NCBI RefSeq assembly: GCF_017676345.1
Contig: NZ_JAFFZM010000009.1
Span: 124,001 to 188,000 of the forward strand
DNA from: Streptomyces smyrnaeus
GTDB taxonomy: Bacteria > Actinomycetota > Actinomycetes > Streptomycetales > Streptomycetaceae
Direction of reading: 5' to 3'
DNA: 64,000 bases
Program-made: the position numbers and the translations under genes
Part shown: positions 1-10,884 of the stretch, piece by piece
Layout of the letters: every line of letters starts with the position of its first letter
Position numbering within the stretch: the first letter of the stretch is position 1
The notes under the pieces: model-generated
Database searches by the model: none
What the model saw: the letters and a program-made list of their open reading frames with translations, nothing else
Told to the model about the DNA's origin: nothing

Positions 1-643
1 GCCTACGTCGTCCCGGCGATCGGAGAGAAGCGGTTCACCGTCGCCGCCGTCGATCTCGGCATCAAGGGCATGACCCCGCACCGGATGGCCGAGCGCGGCA
101 TAGAGGTGCACGTCCTGCCCGCCACGGCGAGCGTCGAGGACATCTACGCGGTGCGGCCCGACGGGGTCTTCTTCTCCAACGGCCCGGGCGACCCGGCCGC
201 CGCCGAGCACCCTGTCGCCCTGATGCGGGGCGTGCTGGAGCGCGGCACCCCGCTGTTCGGGATCTGCTTCGGCAACCAGATCCTCGGCCGCTCCCTCGGG
301 TTCGGCACCTTCAAGCTCAAGTACGGTCACCGCGGCATCAACCAGCCCGTCCAGGACCGTACGACCGGCAAGGTCGAGGTCACCGCGCACAACCACGGCT
401 TCGCCGTGGACGCGCCGCTCGACCGCGTCAGCGATACCCCCTTCGGCCGCGCCGAGGTCTCGCACGTCTGTCTCAACGACGGCGTGGTCGAGGGGCTGCG
501 GCTCCTGGACAAGCCCGCCTTCAGCGTCCAGTACCACCCCGAGGCGGCAGCCGGACCGCACGACGCCGCCTACCTGTTCGACCGGTTCGTCGCGCTCATG
601 CGGGACAACCCCCAGCACAGCGCCAAGCTCATGGAGGACCAGC

Positions 644-651
<8 letters not shown>
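1..651 (+). CDS. carA: Carbamoyl-phosphate synthase small subunit, 3' part
   Basis: Glutaminase subunit of carbamoyl-phosphate synthase; it frees ammonia from glutamine for CarB in pyrimidine and arginine synthesis. Only the C-terminal 216 codons lie in the window and the reading frame is open from base 1. They form the class I glutamine amidotransferase domain: the NGPGDP segment, the nucleophile elbow GICFGNQ with the catalytic Cys, and the HPE motif near the end carrying the catalytic His and Glu. The stop overlaps the carB start by 8 bases, so the two are translationally coupled. Identification is secure from motifs plus carB next door. The start lies outside the window. Confidence 0.97.
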
Positions 652-3964
<3,313 letters not shown>

Positions 3965-3972
3965 TCGCACCA

Positions 3973-3999
3973 CCCTCCCCCGGCCAGGCCGGGGGAGGG
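3973..3999 (+). terminator. Hairpin between carB and pyrD
   Basis: A perfect 13-bp GC-rich stem (3973-3985 with 3987-3999) closes almost directly on itself, 9 bp after the carB stop. There is no T-run. It could be an attenuating or processing hairpin inside the pyrimidine operon rather than a full terminator, since pyrD follows 38 bp later on the same strand. Confidence 0.6.
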
Positions 4000-4037
4000 G
4001 CCGGGCCACTCCCACCGACAGGAACCCACCACACTCC

Positions 4038-5156
4038 ATGTACGGACTCCTCTTCCGCGCCGTCTTCTGCCGAATGGACCCGGAAAAGGCCCACCACCTG
4101 GCCTTTTCCTGGATCCGCTCAGCAGCCCGCACCCCCGTTCTGCGCACCTTCGCGGCAGCCGCTCTGGCCCCGCGCCGCAAACAGCTCCGCGTCGAGGCGC
4201 TGGGCCGCCGGATGCACGGCCCGTTCGGTCTGGCCGCCGGGTTCGACAAGAACGCGCAGGGCATCGACGGTCTGGCCATGCTCGGCTTCGACCACGTCGA
4301 GATCGGCACCGTCACCGGCAGCGCCCAGCCCGGCAATCCGAGGAAGCGGCTGTTCCGCCTGGTCGAGGACCGGGCACTGATCAACCGCATGGGCTTCAAC
4401 AACGAGGGCTCGGCCGCCGTCGCCGCCCGGCTGGCCGCCCGGAAGCCGGTCTTCCGTACGACCGTCGGCGTCAACATCGGCAAGACGAAGACCGCGCCGG
4501 AATCCGCCGCGGTCGCCGACTACGTCACCTCCACCGAGGCGCTGGCGCCGCACGCCGACTACCTGGTCGTCAACGTCTCCTCACCCAACACTCCCGGCCT
4601 GCGCGACCTGCAGGCCACCGAGCAGCTGCGCCCGCTGCTGACCGCCGTACGCGAGGCCGCCGACCGCACGGTCACCACGCGCCGAGTCCCGCTCCTGGTC
4701 AAGATCGCACCCGATCTGGCGGACGAGGACATCGACGCGGTCGCTGACCTGGCCGTCGAACTCGGGCTGGACGGGATCATCGCCACCAACACCACCGTCG
4801 CGCGCGACGGGCTCGGCCTCGCCGCCGACCCCGCACTGACCGCCGAGACGGGCGGGCTGTCCGGCGCCCCCGTCCGCGACCGGTCCCTGGAGGTGCTGCG
4901 CCGGCTGTACGCACGCGTCGGCGACCGGCTCACGCTCGTCGGTGTCGGCGGCATCACGACCGCCGAGGACGCCTGGCGCCGCATCCTGGCCGGGGCCACG
5001 CTCGTGCAGGGCTACACGGCGTTCCTGTACGAGGGTCCGTTCTGGATGCGGCGGATGCACCAGGGGCTCGCCGAGCTGCTGGCGGCCAGCCCCTACGCCA
5101 CTCTCGCCGAGGCCGTCGGCGCCGAGCACCGGCACCCCCGGGAGGCAGCAGCGTGA
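4038..5156 (+). CDS. pyrD: Dihydroorotate dehydrogenase (quinone), class 2
   Basis: Membrane-associated flavoenzyme that oxidises dihydroorotate to orotate and passes electrons to quinone. The 372 residues have the class 2 N-terminal helical extension (about 1-40), then a TIM barrel with GLAAGFDKNAQG (about 70), the IGTVT segment, NRMGFNN, NVSSPNTPGLR with the catalytic Ser region, VKIAPDL, and the FMN phosphate-binding LVGVGGI and GATLVQGYTAF near the C-terminus. The ATG at 4038 gives the expected N-terminus. The stop overlaps the GTG of pyrF (5153-5156), so the two are coupled. Confidence 0.97.
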   Translation: MYGLLFRAVFCRMDPEKAHHLAFSWIRSAARTPVLRTFAAAALAPRRKQLRVEALGRRMHGPFGLAAGFDKNAQGIDGLAMLGFDHVEIGTVTGSAQPGNPRKRLFRLVEDRALINRMGFNNEGSAAVAARLAARKPVFRTTVGVNIGKTKTAPESAAVADYVTSTEALAPHADYLVVNVSSPNTPGLRDLQATEQLRPLLTAVREAADRTVTTRRVPLLVKIAPDLADEDIDAVADLAVELGLDGIIATNTTVARDGLGLAADPALTAETGGLSGAPVRDRSLEVLRRLYARVGDRLTLVGVGGITTAEDAWRRILAGATLVQGYTAFLYEGPFWMRRMHQGLAELLAASPYATLAEAVGAEHRHPREAAA

Positions 5157-6007
5157 CCGTTCAGGAGACCACCCCGCAGGAGCCCTTCGGCGCACGGTTG
5201 CGCCGCGCCATGGACGCCCGGGGCCCGCTGTGCGTCGGTATCGACCCGCACGCCTCCCTGCTGCACGCCTGGGGGCTGGAGGACGACGTGGCGGGGCTGG
5301 AGCGGTTCAGCCGCACGGTGGTGGACGCGCTGGCCGACCGTGTCGCCGTGCTCAAGCCGCAGGCCGCCTTCTTCGAGCGCTTCGGCTCACGCGGCGTCGC
5401 CGTGCTGGAGCGGACGGTGGCCGAGGCCCGGCAGGCGGGTGCGCTGGTGGTCATGGACGCCAAGCGCGGCGACATCGGCTCCACCATGGACGCGTACGCC
5501 GCGGCCTTCCTCGACCCCGGCAGCCCGCTGTTCTCCGACGCGCTGACCGTCAGCCCCTATCTGGGGTTCGGCGCGCTGGAGCCCGCCGTTGCCGCGGCCA
5601 CCGCGAACGGGTGCGGGCTGTTCGTCCTGGCGCTCACCTCCAACCCCGAGGGGCAGGAAGTCCAGCGCGCGGTCCGCGAGGACGGCTCGACGGTGGCGGC
5701 CACGGTACTGCGGCACCTTGCCGACCGGAACGCGGGAGCCGAGCCGCTGGGCTCCTTCGGCGCGGTGGTCGGCGCGACGCTGGGCGACCTCTCGGCGTTC
5801 GACCTGGCGGTGAACGGCCCCCTGCTCGCCCCGGGCATCGGGGCGCAGGGTGCGACCCCCGCGGATCTGCCCGCGGTCTTCGGCGGCGCGGTCCGCAACG
5901 TGGTGCCGAGCGTCAGCAGGGGAGTGCTCCGTCACGGGCCCGACACAACCGGACTGAGAGATTCCGCGATCAGCTTCGCCGACGAGGTGCGCAGCGCGGT
6001 GGGCTGA
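5153..6007 (+). CDS. pyrF: Orotidine 5'-phosphate decarboxylase, long actinobacterial type
   Basis: Last enzyme of UMP synthesis; it decarboxylates OMP. The 284-residue length and motifs fit the PyrF type 2 family rather than the short E. coli type: CVGIDPH near residue 26, LKPQAAFFERFG (about 66), and the catalytic VVMDAKRGDIGSTM (about 100) with the Asp-x-Lys-x-x-Asp active-site array. It starts with a GTG overlapping the pyrD stop. A strong terminator follows about 50 bp downstream, closing the car-pyr operon. Confidence 0.96.
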   Translation: MTVQETTPQEPFGARLRRAMDARGPLCVGIDPHASLLHAWGLEDDVAGLERFSRTVVDALADRVAVLKPQAAFFERFGSRGVAVLERTVAEARQAGALVVMDAKRGDIGSTMDAYAAAFLDPGSPLFSDALTVSPYLGFGALEPAVAAATANGCGLFVLALTSNPEGQEVQRAVREDGSTVAATVLRHLADRNAGAEPLGSFGAVVGATLGDLSAFDLAVNGPLLAPGIGAQGATPADLPAVFGGAVRNVVPSVSRGVLRHGPDTTGLRDSAISFADEVRSAVG

Positions 6008-6057
6008 GCGGGACGTGATCCCACGCCGAGAGCGGAAAATGTGCCGGTTTTGCCCAA

Positions 6058-6093
6058 AAAAGTCCGGGTCGGCAGAGGCTGACCTGGACTTTT
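6058..6093 (+). terminator. Terminator of the pyrimidine operon
   Basis: The arms 6058-6070 and 6081-6093 form a 13-bp stem (one G-T pair) with a 10-base loop. The stem begins with AAAA and ends in TTTT, so a short T-tract follows the GC core, which is unusual for this genome. It sits 50 bp after pyrF and before the mihF promoter. Confidence 0.85.
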
Positions 6094-6105
6094 CGTCTGT
6101 TCTCG

Positions 6106-6134
6106 CTGACTCCGGCGCTCACGCCCGCTAGTCT
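6106..6134 (+). promoter_or_regulatory. Probable promoter of mihF
   Basis: CTGACT at 6106-6111 and TAGTCT at 6129-6134 are 17 bp apart and resemble HrdB/sigma-70 type -35 and -10 boxes. Transcription would start near 6141, leaving a 5' leader of about 100 bases. It lies just after the pyrF terminator, as expected for a separate unit. Confidence 0.5.
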
Positions 6135-6244
6135 CCGTCGAGAGCACCGCGAACAGGCGCGTTGCTCGTTGCTCCGCAGGTGCGGGCCTACTAGGTTCCT
6201 CACCGATCCGTATCCGACAGTTCAACATCCGAGGTGACGTAGGC

Positions 6245-6568
6245 GTGGCTCTTCCGCCCCTTACCCCTGAACAGCGCGCAGCCGCGCTCGAAAAGGCCGC
6301 CGCGGCTCGCCGGGAGCGCGCCGAGGTCAAGAACCGGCTCAAGCACTCCGGCGCGTCTCTGCACGAGGTCATCAAGCAGGGCCAAGAAAACGACGTGATC
6401 GGCAAGATGAAGGTCTCGGCGCTCCTGGAGTCCCTGCCCGGCGTCGGCAAGGTCCGCGCCAAGCAGATCATGGAGCGGCTGGGGATCTCCGAGAGCCGGC
6501 GGGTCCGTGGTCTCGGCTCCAACCAGATCGCTGCCCTGGAGCGCGAGTTCGGCGGTGCCAACGCCTGA
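6245..6568 (+). CDS. mihF: Integration host factor, actinobacterial type
   Basis: Small basic nucleoid protein, the Streptomyces sIHF and mycobacterial mIHF family, which binds DNA without sequence specificity and shapes the nucleoid. The 107 residues are highly charged at the N-terminus (alanine/arginine/lysine-rich helix 10-40). The second half is a helix-two-turns-helix fold with LPGVGKVRAKQIMERLGI (about 66-83), a helix-hairpin-helix-like DNA contact. It starts with GTG after a GAGGTGACG ribosome site. It sits between pyrF and gmk as in other Streptomyces. It is unrelated to E. coli IHF despite the name. Confidence 0.95.
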   Translation: MALPPLTPEQRAAALEKAAAARRERAEVKNRLKHSGASLHEVIKQGQENDVIGKMKVSALLESLPGVGKVRAKQIMERLGISESRRVRGLGSNQIAALEREFGGANA

Positions 6569-6605
6569 GGTCTCAGGCACTCGCGTTAACCGGGATAATC
6601 GCTGC

Positions 6606-7202
6606 ATGAGTTCTGCAGTTCCCCGGGGGGAGACCCCGGCACCCCCGGTCGGCACATCGCGGCTGACCGTGCTCTCCGGCCCCTCCGGGGTCGGCAAGAG
6701 CACGGTCGTCGCACATATGCGCAAGGCCCATCCCGAGGTCTGGCTCTCCGTCTCCGCCACCACTCGAAGGCCCCGCCCGGGCGAGCGCCACGGAGTGCAG
6801 TACTTCTTCGTGGGCGACGAGGAGTTCGACAAGCTGATCGCCAACGGCGAGCTGCTCGAATGGGCGGAGTTCGCGGGCAACCGCTACGGCACCCCCCGAC
6901 AGGCGGTGCTGGAGCACCTGGAGCGCGGGGAGCCCGTCCTGCTGGAGATCGATCTGCAGGGCGCCCGGCTCGTCAAGCAGTCCATGCCCGAGGCGCAGCT
7001 CGTCTTTCTGGCCCCGCCCAGCTGGGAGGAGCTGGTCAGGCGGCTGACCGGCCGGGGCACCGAGGCGCCCGAGGTCATCGAGCGCCGGCTGGAGGTCGCC
7101 CGTACCGAGCTGGCGGCCGAGGCCGAGTTCGACCGGACCCTGGTCAACACCTCTGTCGAGGAGGTCAGCGCTGAACTGCTAGCCTTGATGAGTATCGATT
7201 GA
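6606..7202 (+). CDS. gmk: Guanylate kinase
   Basis: Phosphorylates GMP to GDP. The P-loop LSGPSGVGKSTVV lies near residue 20, followed by the GMP-binding SATTRRPRPGERHGVQYFF and the LLEIDLQGA Walker B-like segment. The ATG at 6606 gives 198 residues, close to the usual 190-210; the open frame extends upstream into mihF but that part is not conserved. It is 37 bp after mihF and 65 bp before rpoZ, an arrangement linking nucleotide supply and transcription genes across actinobacteria. Confidence 0.97.
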   Translation: MSSAVPRGETPAPPVGTSRLTVLSGPSGVGKSTVVAHMRKAHPEVWLSVSATTRRPRPGERHGVQYFFVGDEEFDKLIANGELLEWAEFAGNRYGTPRQAVLEHLERGEPVLLEIDLQGARLVKQSMPEAQLVFLAPPSWEELVRRLTGRGTEAPEVIERRLEVARTELAAEAEFDRTLVNTSVEEVSAELLALMSID

Positions 7203-7267
7203 CCTGACCTCCAGCGCTCGGCTGCGCCCGAAGGGCACCGAGCGAGCATCGAAACGGAAGGCAGAGA

Positions 7268-7546
7268 GTGGCCTCTTCCATCACTACGCCCGAGGGCATC
7301 ATCAACCCGCCGATTGATGAGCTGCTCGAGGCCACCGACTCGAAGTACAGCCTTGTGATCTACGCCGCCAAGCGCGCGCGTCAGATCAACGCGTACTACT
7401 CCCAGCTCGGTGAGGGCCTTCTCGAGTACGTCGGCCCGCTGGTGGACACCCACGTGCACGAGAAGCCGCTGTCCATCGCGCTTCGGGAGATCAACGCGGG
7501 TCTCCTCACCTCCGAGCCCGTGGAGGCTCCGCCGGTCGCCCAGTAG
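7268..7546 (+). CDS. rpoZ: DNA-directed RNA polymerase omega subunit
   Basis: Smallest RNA polymerase subunit, which helps assemble beta-prime. The 92-residue length and the sequence IINPPIDELLEATDSKYSL, AAKRARQINAY and PLSIALREI are characteristic. The GTG start at 7268 follows a GGAAGGCAGAGA ribosome site. A strong perfect hairpin terminator begins 17 bp after the stop. Confidence 0.97.
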   Translation: MASSITTPEGIINPPIDELLEATDSKYSLVIYAAKRARQINAYYSQLGEGLLEYVGPLVDTHVHEKPLSIALREINAGLLTSEPVEAPPVAQ

Positions 7547-7563
7547 CCGGTCGGCACCACTTC

Positions 7564-7602
7564 CACCAGGGGCCCGGCAGCGCGGCTGCCGGGCCCCTGG
7601 TG
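7564..7602 (+). terminator. Terminator after rpoZ
   Basis: A perfect 18-bp stem (7564-7581 with 7585-7602) with a GCG loop lies directly after rpoZ. No T-run follows, as usual in Streptomyces. Confidence 0.9.
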
Positions 7603-7644
7603 TGTCATAGGACAACGACGCGTGTGGCATGTGGGGAGAGACGA

Positions 7645-8898
7645 GTGACGCAGCAGCGGGACGGGCGGGCGGCGGCCGGCAAGCCGAAGGTCGTACTCGG
7701 GGTGAGCGGCGGCATCGCCGCCTACAAGGCGTGCGAGCTGGCGCGGCGGCTGACCGAGAGCGGCCACGACGTGCGGGCCGTCCCCACCGAGTCGGCGCTG
7801 CACTTCGTCGGAGCCGCCACCTTCTCGGCGCTGACGGGCCACCCGGTGGCCACCGATGTGTGGGAGTCCGTGCACGAGGTGCCGCACGTGCGCATCGGGC
7901 AGGGCGCGGACCTGGTGGTCGTCGCGCCCGCGACCGCCGACCTGCTGGCCAAGGCCGCGCACGGCCTCGCCGACGACCTCCTCACCAACACGCTGCTCAC
8001 CGCGCGCTGCCCCGTCGTCTTCGCTCCCGCCATGCACACCGAGATGTGGGAGCACCCCGCGACACAGCAGAACGTGGCCACCCTGCGGAGCCGCGGCGCC
8101 CTCGTCATCGAGCCCGCCGTGGGCCGGCTGACCGGGAAGGACACCGGCAAGGGGCGGCTGCCGGACCCCGACGCGATCTTCGACGTCTGTCGCCGGGTGC
8201 TGCTGCGCGGCGCGGCGGGGACGGCCCCGGATCTCGTCGGACGGCATGTGGTCGTCAGCGCGGGCGGCACCCGTGAGCCCCTCGATCCGGTGCGTTTCCT
8301 GGGCAACCGCTCCTCCGGCAAACAGGGGTACGCGCTCGCCCGGGTCGCCGCCGCGCGTGGTGCGCGCGTGACGCTCGTCTCCGCGAACAGCGCGCTGCCC
8401 GACCCGGCGGGCGTGGACGTCGTACGGGTCGGCAGCGCCCTGGAGCTGCGCGAAGCGGTGACGAAGGCGGCTGGGGACGCGGACGCCGTGGTGATGGCCG
8501 CCGCGGTCGCCGACTTCCGTCCCGCCGTGTATGCGACCGGGAAGATCAAGAAGAAGGACGACCAGGAGCCCGAGCCGCTGACCTTGGTGCGCAACCCGGA
8601 CATCCTCGCCGAAATCTCGGCGAGTCGTCCCCGTCCCGGTCAGATCGTGGCCGGCTTCGCGGCCGAGACGGACGAGGCGCTGGCCCACGGCCGCGCCAAG
8701 CTCGCCACGAAGGGCTGTGACCTGCTGGTCGTCAACGAGGTGGGGGAGAGCAAGACCTTCGGCGCGGAGGAGAACGAGGCCGTGGTGCTCGGCGCCGACG
8801 GCAGCGAGACGCCGGTCCCGTACGGGCCGAAGGAGATGCTCGCGGAGACCGTGTGGGACCTGATCGCGGAGCGCCTTCCGGAGCTTCCCGAGGAGTGA
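7645..8898 (+). CDS. coaBC: Bifunctional phosphopantothenoylcysteine decarboxylase/synthetase
   Basis: Two steps of coenzyme A synthesis: CTP-dependent ligation of cysteine to phosphopantothenate (CoaB) and FMN-dependent decarboxylation (CoaC). The N-terminal flavoprotein domain starts at KVVLGVSGGIAAYKA (about 14) with the active-site His in VPHVRIG and the substrate-clamp region APAMHTEMW. The CoaB half begins at VVVSAGGTREPLDPVRFLGN (about 195) and holds IKKKDDQ, with the conserved lysine. The GTG at 7645 preceded by GGGGAGAG is preferred; an upstream start at 7600 would lie in the rpoZ terminator. Length 417. Confidence 0.96.
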   Translation: MTQQRDGRAAAGKPKVVLGVSGGIAAYKACELARRLTESGHDVRAVPTESALHFVGAATFSALTGHPVATDVWESVHEVPHVRIGQGADLVVVAPATADLLAKAAHGLADDLLTNTLLTARCPVVFAPAMHTEMWEHPATQQNVATLRSRGALVIEPAVGRLTGKDTGKGRLPDPDAIFDVCRRVLLRGAAGTAPDLVGRHVVVSAGGTREPLDPVRFLGNRSSGKQGYALARVAAARGARVTLVSANSALPDPAGVDVVRVGSALELREAVTKAAGDADAVVMAAAVADFRPAVYATGKIKKKDDQEPEPLTLVRNPDILAEISASRPRPGQIVAGFAAETDEALAHGRAKLATKGCDLLVVNEVGESKTFGAEENEAVVLGADGSETPVPYGPKEMLAETVWDLIAERLPELPEE

Positions 8899-9296
8899 GG
8901 CACCGCTGCGGCTCGCGGAGCTCTCGATGGCGGGAGGGGCGGGAGAGGACAACCGGAACCACTGCTTCCGAATGTTCGTTCGGGTGGCTTCCGGGTGGTC
9001 GTCCGGGGAAATTCGGCACCCGGGCCGAGTGGGCCGGAAGTCGTCGTACCAGGCCGGAACGGCGCTCTTGACCAGTACCTTCGCCGACCGACACGCCCTG
9101 ACATGTCCGGATCTCAGGTGGCCTTCCGGTGCCATTGGAGTCCGGATTGAGCAGGTCATGGTCGTCTCGTAGTTCGAGAGTCCGTGATTGGATGCGGGTG
9201 GAGATGGATAAACTGGCCGCGGACCGTGCTTGGGCGCAGCCCCCGACCGGTCCGCCCCATGCTCAGCCAGCAGCCGCTGCAACCCCAGGGAGCGAT
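8899..9296. other. Intergenic leader before metK, about 400 bp
   Basis: No coding sequence is supported here. The stretch is less GC-rich than its neighbours and includes CGGAAC/TTCCGG-type repeats around 8950-9060. I looked for SAM-responsive riboswitch consensus elements because metK follows and did not find one I could defend. It probably holds the metK promoter and a long leader. Confidence 0.4.
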
Positions 9297-10520
9297 GTGT
9301 CGCGCCGCTTGTTCACCTCGGAATCTGTGACCGAGGGTCACCCTGACAAGATCGCTGACCAGATCAGCGACACCATCCTCGACGCCCTTCTCAAGGAAGA
9401 CCCGCACTCCAGGGTCGCCGTCGAGACGCTGATCACCACCGGCCTCGTGCATGTGGCCGGAGAGGTGACGACCAAGGCTTACGCCCCGATTTCGACGCTC
9501 GTGCGCAACAAGGTCCTCGAGATCGGCTACGACTCCTCCAAGAAGGGCTTCGACGGCGCCTCCTGCGGCGTCTCCGAGTCCATCGGTGCCCAGTCGCCCG
9601 ACATCGCGCAGGGCGTCGACACCGCCTACGAGAGGCGGGTGGAAGGCGCCACCGCGGGTGAGGAGATCGACGAGCTCGACGAGCAGGGCGCGGGCGACCA
9701 GGGCCTGATGTTCGGCTACGCCTGCGACGAGACCGCCGAGTACATGCCGCTGCCGATCACCCTGGCGCACCGGCTCTCGGAGCGCCTGTCGGCCGTCCGC
9801 AAGAACGGGACCATCCCCTACCTGCGCCCCGACGGAAAGACGCAGGTCACCATCGAGTACAACGGCGACAAGGCCGTGCGGCTGGACACCGTCGTGGTCT
9901 CCTCCCAGCACGCGGCCGACATCGACCTGGACTCGCTGCTCGCACCCGACATCCGCGAGTTCGTCGTCGAGCCCGAGCTGAAGGCCCTGGTGGACGAGGG
10001 CATCAAGCTGGACACCGAGGGCTACCGGCTGCTGGTCAACCCGACCGGACGCTTCGAGATCGGCGGCCCGATGGGCGACGCCGGCCTCACCGGCCGGAAG
10101 ATCATCATCGACACCTACGGCGGTATGGCCCGCCACGGTGGCGGTGCCTTCTCCGGCAAGGACCCGTCCAAGGTCGACCGCTCCGCCGCCTACGCGATGC
10201 GCTGGGTCGCCAAGAACGTGGTCGCCGCCGGCCTCGCCTCCCGCTGCGAGGTGCAGGTCGCGTACGCCATCGGCAAGGCCGAGCCGGTGGGTCTGTTCGT
10301 GGAGACCTTCGGGACCGCCACGGTGGAGGACGAGAAGATCGAGCAGGCCATCTCGGAGGTCTTCGACCTCCGTCCGGCCGCGATCATCCGCGACCTCGAC
10401 CTGCTGCGCCCCATCTACGCGCAGACCGCCGCCTACGGCCACTTCGGCCGCGCGCTGCCCGACTTCACCTGGGAGCGCACGGACCGGGTCGACGCCCTGC
10501 GCAAGGCGGCCGGGCTCTAG
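9297..10520 (+). CDS. metK: S-adenosylmethionine synthetase
   Basis: Makes SAM from methionine and ATP. The 407 residues begin SRRLFTSESVTEGHPDKIADQISD, the family's methionine/ATP-binding N-terminus. Other signatures are GAGDQGLMFGYA (about 130) and the P-loop-like GGGAFSGKDPSKVDRSAAY (about 280). The GTG at 9297 is chosen because it starts the conserved N-terminus and has AGGGAGCG in front; the open frame upstream (from 9129) is not conserved. A strong terminator follows at 10556. In S. coelicolor the next gene is priA; here an accessory block intervenes. Confidence 0.97.
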   Translation: MSRRLFTSESVTEGHPDKIADQISDTILDALLKEDPHSRVAVETLITTGLVHVAGEVTTKAYAPISTLVRNKVLEIGYDSSKKGFDGASCGVSESIGAQSPDIAQGVDTAYERRVEGATAGEEIDELDEQGAGDQGLMFGYACDETAEYMPLPITLAHRLSERLSAVRKNGTIPYLRPDGKTQVTIEYNGDKAVRLDTVVVSSQHAADIDLDSLLAPDIREFVVEPELKALVDEGIKLDTEGYRLLVNPTGRFEIGGPMGDAGLTGRKIIIDTYGGMARHGGGAFSGKDPSKVDRSAAYAMRWVAKNVVAAGLASRCEVQVAYAIGKAEPVGLFVETFGTATVEDEKIEQAISEVFDLRPAAIIRDLDLLRPIYAQTAAYGHFGRALPDFTWERTDRVDALRKAAGL

Positions 10521-10555
10521 CCCTTCCGCTCGCGTATCCGTCCTCCGCTTCATCG

Positions 10556-10599
10556 CCGGAGGCCCGGCACCCCATGCTGGCGGGGTGCCGGGCCTCCGG
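10556..10599 (+). terminator. Terminator after metK
   Basis: A perfect 18-bp stem (10556-10573 with 10582-10599) with an 8-base loop lies 36 bp after the metK stop. Confidence 0.9.
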
Positions 10600-10773
10600 T
10601 GTGTCCGCACCCTCGTGCGGCACCGACCTCCGCCCCTCGCGTTCGCTCGCGTCGTCTCCGGGCCGCTTTCCGGACGCGAACGCCGCAAATAATCCTTCGC
10701 CCGCAGCGGGCTGCCGCTCCTAGGGTGAAGACGGACGCGCCCGGTGCGCAGGCGGGGGATACTTCATCACCGG

Positions 10774-10850
10774 AGTTTTGACTCCTCGCGGGTTCGAATC
10801 CCGTCGCCGACCTCACCTCGCGTGACGTGGCGTGGCCGAGCGGCCGAAGG
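10774..10850 (+). other. tRNA-derived fragments, possible integration scar
   Basis: Bases 10774-10812 look like the 3' part of a class II (Leu/Ser-type) tRNA. A 5-bp variable-arm hairpin (GGAGT-TTTG-ACTCC) is followed by a T-arm with the invariant GGTTCGAATCC and an acceptor-like CGCCGAC strand. No matching 5' half lies upstream. About 15 bases later, 10829-10850 resembles the 5' part of a serine-type tRNA (GGCGTGGCCGAGCGGCC, with a GCC/GGC D-stem), again without the rest. It sits exactly where the conserved metK-priA order is interrupted, so I read it as debris of tRNA genes or an attachment site. No intact tRNA is claimed. Confidence 0.55.
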
Positions 10851-10854
10851 CAGT

Positions 10855-10881
10855 GGCCGGGCAGTCGCCCACCCCCCGGCC
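10855..10881 (-). terminator. Possible terminator of the TIR-gene block
   Basis: A 7-bp GC-only stem (10855-10861 with 10875-10881) with a 13-base loop lies 4 bp beyond the stop of the last minus-strand gene of the accessory block. It is short, so moderately supported. Confidence 0.45.
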
Positions 10882-10884
10882 GAA

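Noticed and set aside
7396..9282. Long minus-strand open frame across coaBC and the metK leader
   Set aside because: Shadow of coaBC; no recognisable domain and Arg/Gly/His-rich composition.
8899..9296. SAM riboswitch in the metK leader
   Set aside because: No SAM-I, SAM-II or SAM-IV consensus could be recognised by eye; a covariance search would decide.
10774..10850. Functional permuted tRNA gene
   Set aside because: Only part of the acceptor strands pair and no anticodon stem-loop is visible, so remnants are more likely.
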